64,000 bases of DNA from Phocoena phocoena (Eukaryota; Chordata; Mammalia; Artiodactyla; Phocoenidae). Below are positions 36,055-47,880 of this stretch, one piece after another; position 1 is the first letter of the stretch; every line of letters starts with the position of its first letter. The stretch covers positions 159,935,270 through 159,999,269 of the forward strand of contig NC_089220.1 in NCBI RefSeq assembly GCF_963924675.1, written 5' to 3'. A model generated the notes under the pieces. That model ran no database searches. It saw only the letters and a list, made by a program, of their open reading frames with translations, and had not been told where the DNA came from. The position numbers and the translations under genes are program-made.

Positions 36055-37284
36055 TGATAGTGTTTCATGAAAACTGGATGCTCTAAGCAGATTCAATCCA
36101 GAAACTACACAGAAGCTGATGCTGTGAAATCCTTCTAAGCCACAACTATAATAGATCCTTGAAATTCTTGATGTTAACTACAGAGACTATTTTAAATCTC
36201 CAAAAATTGTAATACCGGTGTGTGATATAATGACCCCCACAAAATATCTTAACTAAGGCAGAAAATGTTAAGTGTTGCCTTTAGTATAGAAATAGGATAT
36301 AAAATAAATCATTATTAAAAAAATGCTACCACCCAAATAAATTTTATATCACTTTGCGTCATTAGATTAGACAGCTTCACTATCATTTACTTTTACTACT
36401 ACATCTAGTAGTTATATTTTGTTTATCTTTTTTTGTTAAAAAGAAAAAAATCACTTATGAGTTCTTGTGTAAGAGAGGAGAAGCAGAGAGCAGCAAAGCC
36501 ACGAATGCGATGCTGGTTAGGCTAAGATGAACTCAGTCACAACTCAGTTCATCTCAACTCATATTATTGCATTTTTTTTCAAATTACCTTCTTAACTTGG
36601 GAAATCCCTGGATCAATTAGTTTTGTAAGTAAAACAAAACCTTTTTCTTACTTAGAGCATCAATAATATTTTCAAGATAATCCAAAAATATTGTAGATGG
36701 TATTCAGAGTTAACAGTTGCTTGCTTTCATAATCCATGGTTCGTACACTCATATGTATCAGTTTGAGAAATGTGTTTTCTTTGTGTAAATTCTCATTGCT
36801 TTGGTAATGCAAGGCCAGATATTCTCACTAGGTAAAGCATAATAGTATTGTTTGCATTCTCTCACTAAATATGGAGTCCTGTATTATTTTTCCTGTTAGC
36901 GAACTTAAAAACAAAACAACAAATATTGTTGTTTACCTAAGGAGCTAACTTTATACCAGTGATGCACATCAAATTGGCCCAAATATGAATTCGTACATTA
37001 AACAAGAGAGTAATTTCACAACCCAGTGTTCCAAGAAGTTGAACTGATGGTTCAGTTTTGCTAGGGACATTAGCATTCTTAGTTGAATCAGTCATTACTT
37101 TCTCCAACAAAAGTTTCCATTCCATCTGTTCTTTTGGTTTATTATTCTTCGGTGTGTCATTTACTTTATTTCCCAAATATATAGGGTTCTTGCTTTGTCA
37201 TTTAAAATTATTGCTAGTTTTGCTACCTTTTGCTGAAGAGGAAGGCTTGTAACTGTTTACGTTTTATAGTAGCTGATTTATAAT
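36055..37284. other. AT-rich non-coding DNA with one unexplained short ORF
   Basis: No gene is supported. On the minus strand, 36937-37195 reads about 85 codons without a stop and with a non-repetitive, protein-like composition, but it lacks a good ATG start and shows no domain that I recognise. It could be chance or a decayed retrocopy. Confidence 0.35.
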
Positions 37285-37388
37285 GTGAATGCTACCTCGC
37301 AGGGTTATAAAGACCAAATGAATTGTATACGTAACAGGCTTGGAGCAATGCTTAGCCTATACCGAGTGCAGTATTAATGTTAGCTGTT
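37285..37388 (+). mobile_element. MIR SINE 3' half
   Basis: 'ctacctcgcagggttataaa', 'accaaatgaattgtatacgt' and 'ttggagcaatgcttagccta' follow the 3' half of MIR in order. Confidence 0.6.
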
Positions 37389-37392
37389 CACA

Positions 37393-38819
37393 TCATCATC
37401 ATCATTAATCTAAAAGCCAACGACTCCTGGGTCCCACGTGGCAGCCGAGCTTTGCCAACTCAGTTTGCTCACTGAGGCGTGAGGATAAAAAAATTAAAAC
37501 CTACTTCTGTGCTACCTTTCATAGAATCCCAGAATTGAACATTTTACTATCTAAAGAGGGGTGCTAATTTTAATTCACATTCACCTAGCTGTAAGAATAA
37601 GTTACTATGCCCCTGTCACAGTTTGGAACTTAATAACCGATTGGAGTTTTGGGTGGAAACAAAAGCAGTCCCTCACATATTAATTTTTCCTGAATAGTCC
37701 CTTGTAGCCCATCTTCACCACTGAGAAGGAAAACATTGCTAAGCACTGTGGTAAACCAACAGAGTTGTTTATAAAATAACTCAAACAACAGGTAAAATTT
37801 TGAGTATATTTTTGAGAGTTTTGGCTAAAACTAGGAGAGGAAGCAACTTTTGGAATTCAAGTATGAAGATTCTTAAAGGATTAGATACATGTGTGTTGTT
37901 TTTCTATTTTTAGAAAATTTCATCTGAGTCTATTTTTTGTGTCTGCTTGAGGAAAGCAAAAATATGTATTGGTGGCACTGGAATCACCTGTTCCTATTTT
38001 TATTTTAGCAAGATGTAAAATCTTTAATAATGGTATGGAAAATATCTATAATCTCACCTATTGTTTCTAGTTGTCTGAGTAGAAAGGGAAGGCTTGCTTA
38101 ATCAATGGTCAGTTAATCCTCATTCATTCAGGTATGGATGAACTTAATTTCACCATTTTTTCTGATATTATAATTTTTCTAAAAGTTTTGGTAGCATTTA
38201 GTGATGGTGACTTGTTAAAAAATTACTGTCACTTATAATGCAGTATTATATAACATTGCGTATTTATTTTGAGTCAGTTTCTCCCTCATGATTTGAAAAT
38301 CAAAACTAAATTCAACATCTGTGTGAGTTTTCTTGTGGTATAAGATCAGCACCCCCCCCCACCCCCATTCTTCTGTAAAATGATTTTCCAGTTTCTCTGT
38401 AGTTTCCATATGCTGGTGTTTAAAACTTAATGCAGTAAAGCTTTTCTTATTTTGCACTTGGCTAACGTTGTGTTACTGTCTTTGCTTGCTCAGAAGAGCT
38501 CTGGGAATGATTTGGTTATACCTTAGATTGTTATTTATAGAATACCGTTTATCTGGCATTTAAAAAGTTTTCATATATTTTTAGATAGTATGAAAAGTAG
38601 TATGATGAGTTTAGCTTTGAATATTAATACCTGTTAATTATTAATCATCCTAAGGAATGATTCTTTGTTTTTGGAAGGCTTTATTAATGTTTTTAATCTG
38701 GAGGTAATAGGACACACTGTAAATGTAATTGCCTGTGTCAGTTGAAGTATTTCATATGCAACACTATTAGAAATAAAAGTTCGGAAGGGAATTGGGCAAT
38801 TGACATTTGAGTGCGTCCT
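37393..38819. other. AT-rich non-coding DNA
   Basis: I see no gene or recognisable repeat. The longest ORF is 74 codons. Confidence 0.45.
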
Positions 38820-38932
38820 TCCTACAGCTGAGGGAATTGAAGTTCAGAGAGGTTAATTGCCCGAAGTCAAACAGCGAGCAGGTTCTGGAACAGGATTTTA
38901 GCATCTGACTCCAGTGTCTCTGTTCTTTAACT
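38820..38932 (+). mobile_element. Ancient interspersed repeat fragment
   Basis: 'cagctgagggaattgaagtt', 'cagagaggttaattgcccga' and 'gtcaaacagcgagcaggttc' match the '-gaggaaactgaggctcagagaggttaag- ... -gtcacacagc-' repeat block. The family is uncertain. Confidence 0.55.
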
Positions 38933-41851
38933 TGCAAATTGCTGCATCTGGGAAGAGCACAGTGGGTTACCCTTGGCTCTGCCGCCCCTTAGCTGTATGT
39001 CTCTGTTATTATATTATTAATTATGTTATTATTCTTATTCTTAGACCTCAGAGTTTTATTATTTATGAAAATGTCAGAGGCTTTTTGAAAAATAAAATCC
39101 CCTTTATTTCTTTAAAATTTTAAAAATATGATTTATGTTTTCTGGTGTAATTATCAGAGAAACAAGTTTTCTTTTTTATTGTATGGACACTTTCAAATTG
39201 AACAAGGTTTTGATTCATAACAAAAGTATTTAAAATCATAATGAGTTAAAACTTCTTCATAGGTGTCTCTTTTGCCAGTAATGAATGACAAGATTCCTAC
39301 AACACTGGTTGACTATAAAAAAAAAAGTGTGATCATCGTGGTGGAGAAGGTCATTCACATCTGTAATACTAACTCCAGCTGGGTGAATTTTGATTTCACT
39401 TTTCCGTCCAGTGATAGTCCCAGCCAGGATAAAATGCAGGTTTTTTTGGAAGGTAGTTCCTGAAACTCCTCTATTCAGTAGGAAGCATCGATAACAGATT
39501 GGAAGGTTGGTCCTGGTGGTGACCGATGGAGCCTGGAAGGGACGGCTGAGGGATGGTGTCTCTTTGATGGCTCCGCTGGAAGAGAAGCGCAGAGTGAACG
39601 GAAGACAGTTGGTTTCCCTCCCTCTTAGCCCACCTATCCATACTTCTGCGACAGGCAGAACTCGATTATACTTTGTAGTAAACTAATGGTGCTTGCTAGC
39701 TAGCCCCTCAACAATGACACATATCACACCATCTGAGGACAGATGGCTGGAGCATAAATCTGGAAATGTCAAGTCTATTGTGCAAGGCTTCTTGGTAAAA
39801 TATGGATAGCTTAGTGTCCAGCTGTAACTGCTGGTTTCTGCTCTTCCTGTGTTTATCTTATTGTTTAAACGAATAATGCTCTTACTACTTTAAAAGCCAC
39901 TGGAAATGTTAAAATTAGATTAAATTGTCAAAGTACATAACTGATGTTTGCATCTCTGTGTATTTGTGTTAATGGACGATTGGAAGTAGTACTCCATGGA
40001 TGAATTTAGCCTCTGAATGTTTGAAATTCTGACCAGACCAGTTGTTTAATGTTAAGTCAAATCAGTGTAAAAAGAAAATGTCAAAGGACACAGTCTTCTT
40101 AAGGTTTAAAACTGTTTCAGAAATGATTTGGTGATTTAAGTTTTCATAATACTCGTTACACCCAAGCAAACATTCCTACATATGTACACACCCATATTTA
40201 GTTACTGTTTTAATTTAAAATGGTCTCAATTCTTTACCACTATTTTTAAAACGAGTGCTTGTCTGTATTGACATGGTGTTTTGAATTTTTTTTAGTAGAT
40301 TAGTACTTTGTTTTCAGAACACATACTAAATCAGTTCATGGTGTAGCAGGAGTACCTTACAGACCCTGATATTCACACTCTGTTGAATATCTTTTTTCTC
40401 TGTTGCACGTTAACTGGCAGCCCTGTTTCCAGGGAAGGTTGGATCGGCAAGATTCTTGTTTTCTTTGCGTGGGGCACTGTACTAACAGCTATAAATTGCA
40501 TTTCCTGATAGTTTCCTGTGTAGCAATCTTTCTTAACTAGTCTATACTGCTCTTTATTTCCAAGTCTTTACGGAGGAAGTGACTATAAATAGAGAAGTTA
40601 AATTTTATCCTAAAATACATTTTAAAAAAGCACCCGGAAAGTATCTGAACAGTTCTAGATTTTTTTACAAAAAAGTTTACCCCTTAAAATAGTACAAAAA
40701 AGAGTTTTAATAATAACATTTAAAGACATGTTCGTGTCTTAGAGCAATATTGGCTTTACAGCCGTCAGATCAGCATCTTGTGTGGTGTTTGGCCGGATGC
40801 ATGACGGACGTACCAATTGCAAAAACTCTTGGATTAATTTGGTTAATTAGTATCTAGATAGAACACTATAAATGAACTACTGTGGGACTTCTGTGTGATA
40901 CTTTCCACTGCAAAAGCAAAAACGCATGTAGGAAAAAGAAAACACACAACTCATGTTTAAAGCCTGTTTTTTTCTTTGTTTTGATATTACACAAGTAAAT
41001 TTTGCCTTATGATCCATTCTGCACCACTTTCTCTACCATTTTGGGTCAGATGTTCTCACTGCATTTCCTGAATAACGTATTTACCATACATTTTACTCAT
41101 TACCCCCCCTGAGTTTACATCTTGTCTCCCCCAGGATATCTTTGCACTTGCCTGTCAGAAGGGCCAACTCGTGACCCTGACCTGGTTTTTAAGGATTTTA
41201 ATCTGTGGAATTAGTCACAATCTGTGTTTTGTTCTAAGATTAAGCCTCTTTGTAGATGCTTATAATGACCTGTATAGAAATGTCCCTCAGGGGTGCTTCA
41301 TGTTACATTCACATCATTTTCAAGAATGCACAGCTCTATCTGTCAATCTCTGAAAAAAAATAGTTCAAAACTTTCTGCAAAGTAGAAAATTTCATTCTGC
41401 GCTATGGCATTGACAGGGCTGGGCGTTGTTCCTTACCCACACGGCAGGGGGTTGTTGACTGAGCCTTGAAATCCACCCCCCACCCCCATAGTAAGAAGAG
41501 CTCCCTCCCTGCTTTATCCTTGGGGTGACCCCAGGATGGATGTTGGATTGTCAACGGTCAGTTCATTGGACTTTGTTTAATCATTGAAAAATCAAGGTTG
41601 GTATTTTCCTTTTGATAAAGTGGAAAAAATAGTTGAATCATGACTTTTATTTTTATTTTATTTTTTGCCATTTAGACAATGGGACAAGTTAGGAAAAGCC
41701 AATTATCATGATAATTTGAATCCTGCATTTTTCGAAGTTTGTCTCCCCACACCAAACCGGGTGATCTAATTAGTGTGAGCTGACACACTTAAAGAAGGGG
41801 ACCATTGTCCTTTCGTGTTTGAAAGTGAAGGTCATCCATAATTACCTGAGG
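38933..41851. other. AT-rich non-coding DNA
   Basis: No ORF exceeds 70 codons. No gene or nameable transposon is seen. Segments such as 41640-41800 lack repeat signatures. Confidence 0.45.
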
Positions 41852-41920
41852 CAGAGGTTCCCAGGTGTACTAGGCATCAAAATCACTTTCTAAAAACTCA
41901 GATTTTAAGAATCGGGAATA
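41852..41920 (+). mobile_element. MER5-like hAT fragment
   Basis: 'cagaggttcccaggtgtact' followed by 'ggcatcaaaatcactttc' and 'aactcagattttaagaatcg' follows the 5' part of MER5-type hAT elements. It is truncated. Confidence 0.5.
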
Positions 41921-42195
41921 AACTAATTACAACACAGAAGTTGTTAAAGAGCAAGTTGTTTATTGAGTTAAGAAAAATGGGATTAAATCTTTCAATGTTA
42001 TGTCTTCTATCTGGCCATATGGTCTTCAATAGTGACCAGATGAAGAACTGTCTTGATGTAATTAAACTAGCTCTCATAATTGGGTATAATTGGACAATAA
42101 ATTATCTTGGGTTTCTGGCCAGCAATTAATATCACTAATGGTCTAAATTTATTTTAATGCTATTCATTTGACAGACAGTATTGCTTAATAATACT

Positions 42196-42395
42196 GAGTG
42201 GGCTGGAGAGCCAGTTTCCTGAACTTAATCCTGGCTCATCAAGTTAATAGTTCTGTGCATTTGGGCAAGTTACTTGGCTTTTCTGGACCTCAGTTGACCT
42301 GTCTCTAAATTGGGGATAAGAGATGTACCTACCTCATAACCTTGTTGTAAGAAATGAATGAATTACAGTGAGCATTTGAGAAGTGTTGGTTGTTT
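42196..42395 (+). mobile_element. MIR SINE
   Basis: A near-complete MIR in plus orientation: 'cttaatcctggctcatcaag', 'ttgggcaagttacttggctt', 'acctcagttgacctgtctct', 'ttggggataagagatgtacc' and 'tacctcataaccttgttgta'. It is the clearest MIR in the window. Confidence 0.85.
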
Positions 42396-42952
42396 TTATT
42401 CCACCAATAAATGAAAAATTATCATATTAATGGCTTGCAACTGTAGACTGAGATAATAAAACGTGTTTATCTATTCTCACAGGACATGAGCATCCCAAAT
42501 ATCTACTCAACCTATATGCATATAATAGAAAAGCCACTCAGGAGAGAGTGAAACAATAGAGAATCTGTACTTTGCACAATCACATATCCTAAAATAGCGT
42601 GTGAGGTTTTGTTAATTATGTAACTCAATAATGTTATGAGGGACCCAGCTCTTTCTTTTCTGTCATCCTCAACGTCTAGGCTGGTTCTTCCCAGAATCGC
42701 AAAAGCACTGTAGTGGCTCCATCCCACACATTCCAGCAACGTGAGTTCAAAATCCATCCCCAAAGCCCTAGGAAGACTTGATCTGCTGACCTGTGGGCTA
42801 GAATTGAGTTCTTTGTGCTTCCCTAAGCAAATCCTGAAAATGAAATCAAATGACAAGAAGTCACATAGCCAATCAGAAACAAATAGATACTGAAAAAATT
42901 GGGGTTCGGTTAGTGATGAAGGAGTTTGGCAAGGATATTGAGTAACTAACGT
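42396..42952. other. Non-coding DNA without recognised features
   Basis: A minus-strand 114-codon ORF (42512-42856) has no domain that I recognise and no supporting context. Confidence 0.4.
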
Positions 42953-42966
42953 TGTAGCATTTATTT

Positions 42967-43176
42967 ATTATTATTATTTTTGCGGTACGCGGGCCTCTCT
43001 CACTGCTGTGGCCTCTCCCGTTGCGGAGCACAGGCTCCGGACGCGCAGGCTCAGCGGCCCCAGCTCACGGGCCCAGCCGCTCCGCGGCATGTGGGATCTT
43101 CCCAGACCGGGGCACGAACCCATGTCCCCTGCATCGGCAGGCGGACTCTCAACCACTGCGCCACCAGGGAAGCCCC
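42967..43176 (-). mobile_element. CHR-superfamily SINE, short 'taccgc' form
   Basis: In minus orientation: (TTA)n/T tail, 'gcggtacgcgggcctctctc', ending 'gccaccagggaagcccc'. The duplication tgtagcatttattt lies at 42953-42966 and 43177-43190. The neighbouring 62-80 codon ORFs are SINE translations. Confidence 0.95.
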
Positions 43177-43309
43177 TGTAGCATTTATTTTTATATTTTA
43201 AATAGATAAATAACATTTATTTATGTATGAATATAAAGGCTAACATTTGGGTGTATGCAGCCTACCTACCAGAGGATGAATTAATTGTCATATATATAAT
43301 TTCTCCTTA

Positions 43310-43435
43310 TAAACTATTAACATCATTTCATGGATAAAGAAGGTCAGTAGTCCAAGATGACGGATCCTTCAGGGTGAGGATCAGCTGACAGATACATGGT
43401 CCTCTGAAGTTTAAGCTCTTTCCATTATAAAGTGC
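43310..43435 (+). mobile_element. Possible ancient repeat fragment
   Basis: 'tcatttcatggataaagaag' and the following blocks weakly resemble the 'ttttacagatgaggaaac' family. Confidence 0.25.
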
Positions 43436-46400
43436 AATTTCTTATTCCTTTTGGGCATCAGGATATTACATGATGCTCTTAATCTTACCTTATTGTAATG
43501 CTGATTTACCTTATTTTTGGAGACAGGTATGACTTTTATGTATATACAGACTCCGTATACAAGACACAGTGTTCGATATTCTCATATTAGCACAATTTTT
43601 CCTAATGAATTGACTGTTTTATTAAATAGAAATTGGATGTAGAATTTGTGAAATGCCTCATAATATCTTATGGAGTAATATGTTAAGTGCTTCTGTTGAG
43701 CCCTGTGGCTCCAGCAACTCATTCTAAAGCACGTGTTTTAAACTCTAATTTTCAAGATGTTGAAAACCCCCAAAGAGTCATTGTTGTCTATCCTTAACAT
43801 ATTACAGTATTAAGTTTATAATCTGGGTAACTAAAAGAATGGTGATACAAAATATGCTTGTATTTAGAAGGTTGAATGATTGCAGTGTCATGGTTAGTAT
43901 AGAGTAGAATTAACTGGTGTTCACGGAACTAGAAAGATGCATTAGTTTAAGTTAAACAATGATTCATTTGGTTGAAATTGTTTACGTTCTGCTTGGTTTC
44001 GCAAAATGGTTTTAACAGTTATAGAAACGATAGACTTAAAAAAAAAAAACTTAAATGGTAATCCTCCCTTAAAATTTCTGATAAGAAACTTGGAAGATGG
44101 AAAACCGAAATGGACCTAGAGAGTAAGCAAGTGGTCCTGGTTGCCTGTCCTCGGAGCAGAGATGCAGTGAGCTCCACCAATGGTCCTAAGTGCGCTTCAC
44201 CGATTACTAGGCTGTCTGATGGGAGGATGACATTTCAGCATGGCCTCCACCCTGTACCTGGTTTTAATGAATATGATTTTGGATAAGGAAAAGTAGAAAT
44301 TGAAACTGAGAAATCTGATGACACTGGTGCGAAATTAGAGGAAAAATGCAAAGCAGTTGGTAAACTTTTAGCAAGATAAGATTCCCGTCATTTCACCTTT
44401 GTAATTGCCATAGTGAATGAAGATTAAGGCTGGAGTAATTCAACGCCCGCAACACAAAATGTTTGGGATGGTGGTAAAGGCGATATCTCGTTCTCATTCC
44501 TCCTCCCACCTCACCGCCCCCCAAGATTGGAGGCAGAGTGTAATTTGCATCAGAAATTTGGAGTAATCAAGAATATTTCCTGGTCCCTGCCCCTTTCTCA
44601 GGATCGGAACCTCAGCTGTTGCTCTCTTAATGTTGAATAGCAGTGCCACCTATTTTTACCACAAGAATTTTTTTTTTTTTTTTCTTTAAAACTTTACCCC
44701 AAATAGTGGTTTGACAGAGTCCTAACTTGAGTACATGCCCAGAGGGAAAGGATAGAGACTAATTTGACCTCAAATTCTGTTGTTTTGCATGAAAAAGCTG
44801 AGTTTGTTGCAAATGCCTCAACACATCCAAAGAGGGCTGACACTTTGTTCCCCTTGCTGTCCTTTGGAACTCATGAAAATGTGATTAAAATTTAATACCA
44901 TTGTCTCAAAAGAAAAAGGAGTAAAAAGAACTTGGGCATGCGTGCTTTCTGCCGTTCCCTAACCACTCCCCCACCCCCAAACCAGATTGCAGGGTTCTGG
45001 CCCCATTCTTGAAAGGCTTTGTCTCCCTGGAAGTTTTAAAATAAAGTTCTTGCATCTGTTGACACTGACTTTCAAACATAGGAATTGTTTTCTAATGCTA
45101 GAGCCATGTATCAAAAAAATTTTTTTATCCCTTATCTTTGACCAGATATCTGGCGTGTTCTGGAAAATTTTTGGTACACCCCTTAGAGAGTTGCTTATTA
45201 ATTGTTTTGCAGCTTACAAAAGCACTCGGCTGTGTTGAGACTGACAGTATAATTTACACACATACACTGACAAACATTTATATTTGACAGAATAAATTGT
45301 ACAGTCAAATGTTCATTGACTTTGTTATTTTAAAGCATTTTCTAATTGAAGTATATCTCTGGTTAATGCTATACTGTCTAGTAAAGTAAATTTACTGTAT
45401 CTTGTGATGTTACATACTTAAGTATACCCTGGTATACCTAGGACAGGGCTGTTTTGTACCCATAAATAGCAAAATATTGTCCTCACTGATTCATGGATTA
45501 AAAGGATAAATGTTAAAAAAAAATGCATTAGAAGGGGGAAACCAAAGAAATGAATGTATTTCCATTTAGTAGATCCTTTTGGTTTTCTGTGACATTGTAC
45601 TAGGCTTGTGTCCTTTCTTCATTATCAAGTCCTATGCATGTAACAACCCCTTAAACTCTTTAAGCATTAGAATTAATATATATAAAAGTATTTGCTTTTG
45701 ATAAGTATCTGTGGTATCATTAACTTTTTCTGCATGGCCTAGATTTGAACAACAGTTGTTCTGGGTTTGAGAAATATTACTGCTATATGCCAATACCCCA
45801 GTATAGAAGCACATGGAAAAAAATATTCAGGATATAGTAAAGTCAGCCTTCTAAAGGTTTGTAAAAAATCTCCCCAAATTCTGTTTTGGACTCTGATTCT
45901 TCTTCACGAAATCATGGTTAGTTATGGTTTCTCATGTTTAAGTCTTAGAAATTAAGCAGTTTCTTTTGCCTGGGAAGCCAGACGTTTACCACTATTTTTA
46001 ATTACTCAGTAGGACATACTAGATTTCATCATGCACGTAATTAAGGCACATGACCTATGTCAACTTTTAATTCAAACTTTTAAAATCCTTTACTTTGTAA
46101 AAGATACTTTGTTAAATAAGAAAACTCTCTTCACGGACTCATTTTAAATGCCTGTTTCTATACAACATGAAGGATCTCAGTTCAGCTCCCAGGATCATCT
46201 TAAATACACCCATTGTGTTCTTCCTCAGTTTGACAAGCGGTAGAAGCCTCTCAAGTGCGTTTTTGTTGTTATAATCACTTCTGTTCTCATCAGTAAGTAA
46301 GGTCAGGTTATATTGCTGTCCTGGGAGTCGTCCTTTTCACCAGTTATTGCGTGTCTTTCTGTTTGGTGAGTAAGTCTTTTTATTAAACTGTGGAATAATG

Positions 46401-47789
46401 ATTTACAGGGGAAATTGTGACATTGAGGAGTGGGCATTCACTTTAAGGAATCTTGACTTGCTGGGATGTTAAAAAGGTAGCAATCTTGTTTTCTCTTTCA
46501 TTGGTATGTGTCTATTCTGACTGGTAACTATTGCAACTCAGGTAGAATTTACAACTCAGTGTTTCACTGTTCTTTTAGAAAGTGTTGTGAAAGCTCCAGA
46601 CGCTTACAGTTTAAAATAAAATTGGGCTTAAAAAACATCTCTGGCTAATTCTGTAGAGTTTATGACACGTGGCTAAAAATGCGTGGGTACTTAGCAGTTA
46701 CAGATAAGAGGGCAAGACCCCTAAGCCGTGGGTTATAGAAAATCGTAACGAGTTTGTACCAATTAGCCTACAAGCCTTTTTATCTTAGATCATTTGAAAA
46801 TACTACTTTGTCAATAAGATCGGTTCAGTCAGATTGAGCTCTGGTAAGCGGTGCACAATTAGCTGAAGTAAAAAGTAAAAAGCAGAGTGTGGCACCAGCA
46901 CTAAGAGGACATGTGGACCAAGGACAGAAGAAGGACAAGAGGGAGTGCTTTGGCATAGCGTCTCCAGGAAACTTAAGACTTTGAAAAAAAAGAAAAGTCT
47001 TTTAATCCTTTACGAGTTGTTTATCTCAGGGAGAAGGAATAGAAAATGTGTGGGTTTGGAAGCAGCATTTAATTGATCAGTGGTTCCATGTAACTGGAAT
47101 AGAAGCTAAGTGTGTATACTTGGGGTGAGCGGACATCGTGGAAGGGAAGCTGTCTTTGCAGTAGGTAGCTTTACACTCTTGCAGATTTCATATTATAGAG
47201 TCAAGGGACCGTCCAAAAGAAGGTAGGACTCATTTCTAAGTTACTTAGAACCTGACACTTTGAGGAAATGAGTTCGTAGGCACGATAAATATTTTATCGG
47301 TTGTTCTAAAGATCAAGGCAATGATGATAGTTTACAATGTGATTCTTGCCTATAATTCCATATGGCTGATAAAATGAAGCAGAATTTCTGTTAAGAACTA
47401 TAGCTACCAAAAACTTTGTAACAGCACGCACTCAAATTGGTTTTGGAATAAGCAAGTCATAAATGCGCCTCTGATGTGGCCGTGATAGATCATTTGGGCT
47501 GTAGCAATGAGGGATATAATGACTCACTTTTGAGCCATACTTTTGAGCAAAGAGATGTGCAACCCATGTGTCAGTAAGTAAGTAGGAGCTGAGAAATGTG
47601 TCCCTACAGGGAGGTGTGTTTGAAAGGTCTTACTTTGTCCAAATCTATTATATACGGCCAGTAATACCACAGTTGTCTGCATCTTTCTTTGATTGAGAAA
47701 TAGTCTTGGCATAATAATAATGATGATGATAATAATAATAATTATATCATGCCTTTTGTATTTTCTAGGTATTCTGATTGGTAATTATT
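43436..47789. other. Long AT-rich non-coding stretch
   Basis: No gene is supported and ORFs reach 83 codons (44987-45238). A T16 run lies at 44668-44683 and an (ATA/ATG)n repeat at 47711-47743. No CHR SINE or recent L1 is present. Confidence 0.45.
47711..47743. repeat. Trinucleotide (AAT/ATG)n repeat
   Basis: Four ATA-type units, four ATG units and further ATA units in a row. Confidence 0.85.
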
Positions 47790-47880
47790 TTCTATGCATG
47801 TACTATATTCTACATGATGTGCTGGGCGCCAAGGATATAAAATTGAATAAAGCACAATTCCTACTTTTCAAGTAGCTGAG
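47790..47880 (+). mobile_element. Possible L2/MIR-age repeat
   Basis: 'catgatgtgctgggcgccaa', 'ggatataaaattgaataaag' and 'acaattcctacttttcaagt' follow the pattern 'tatgtgccaggcactaggata ... gacacaattcctgccctcaag'. Confidence 0.45.
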
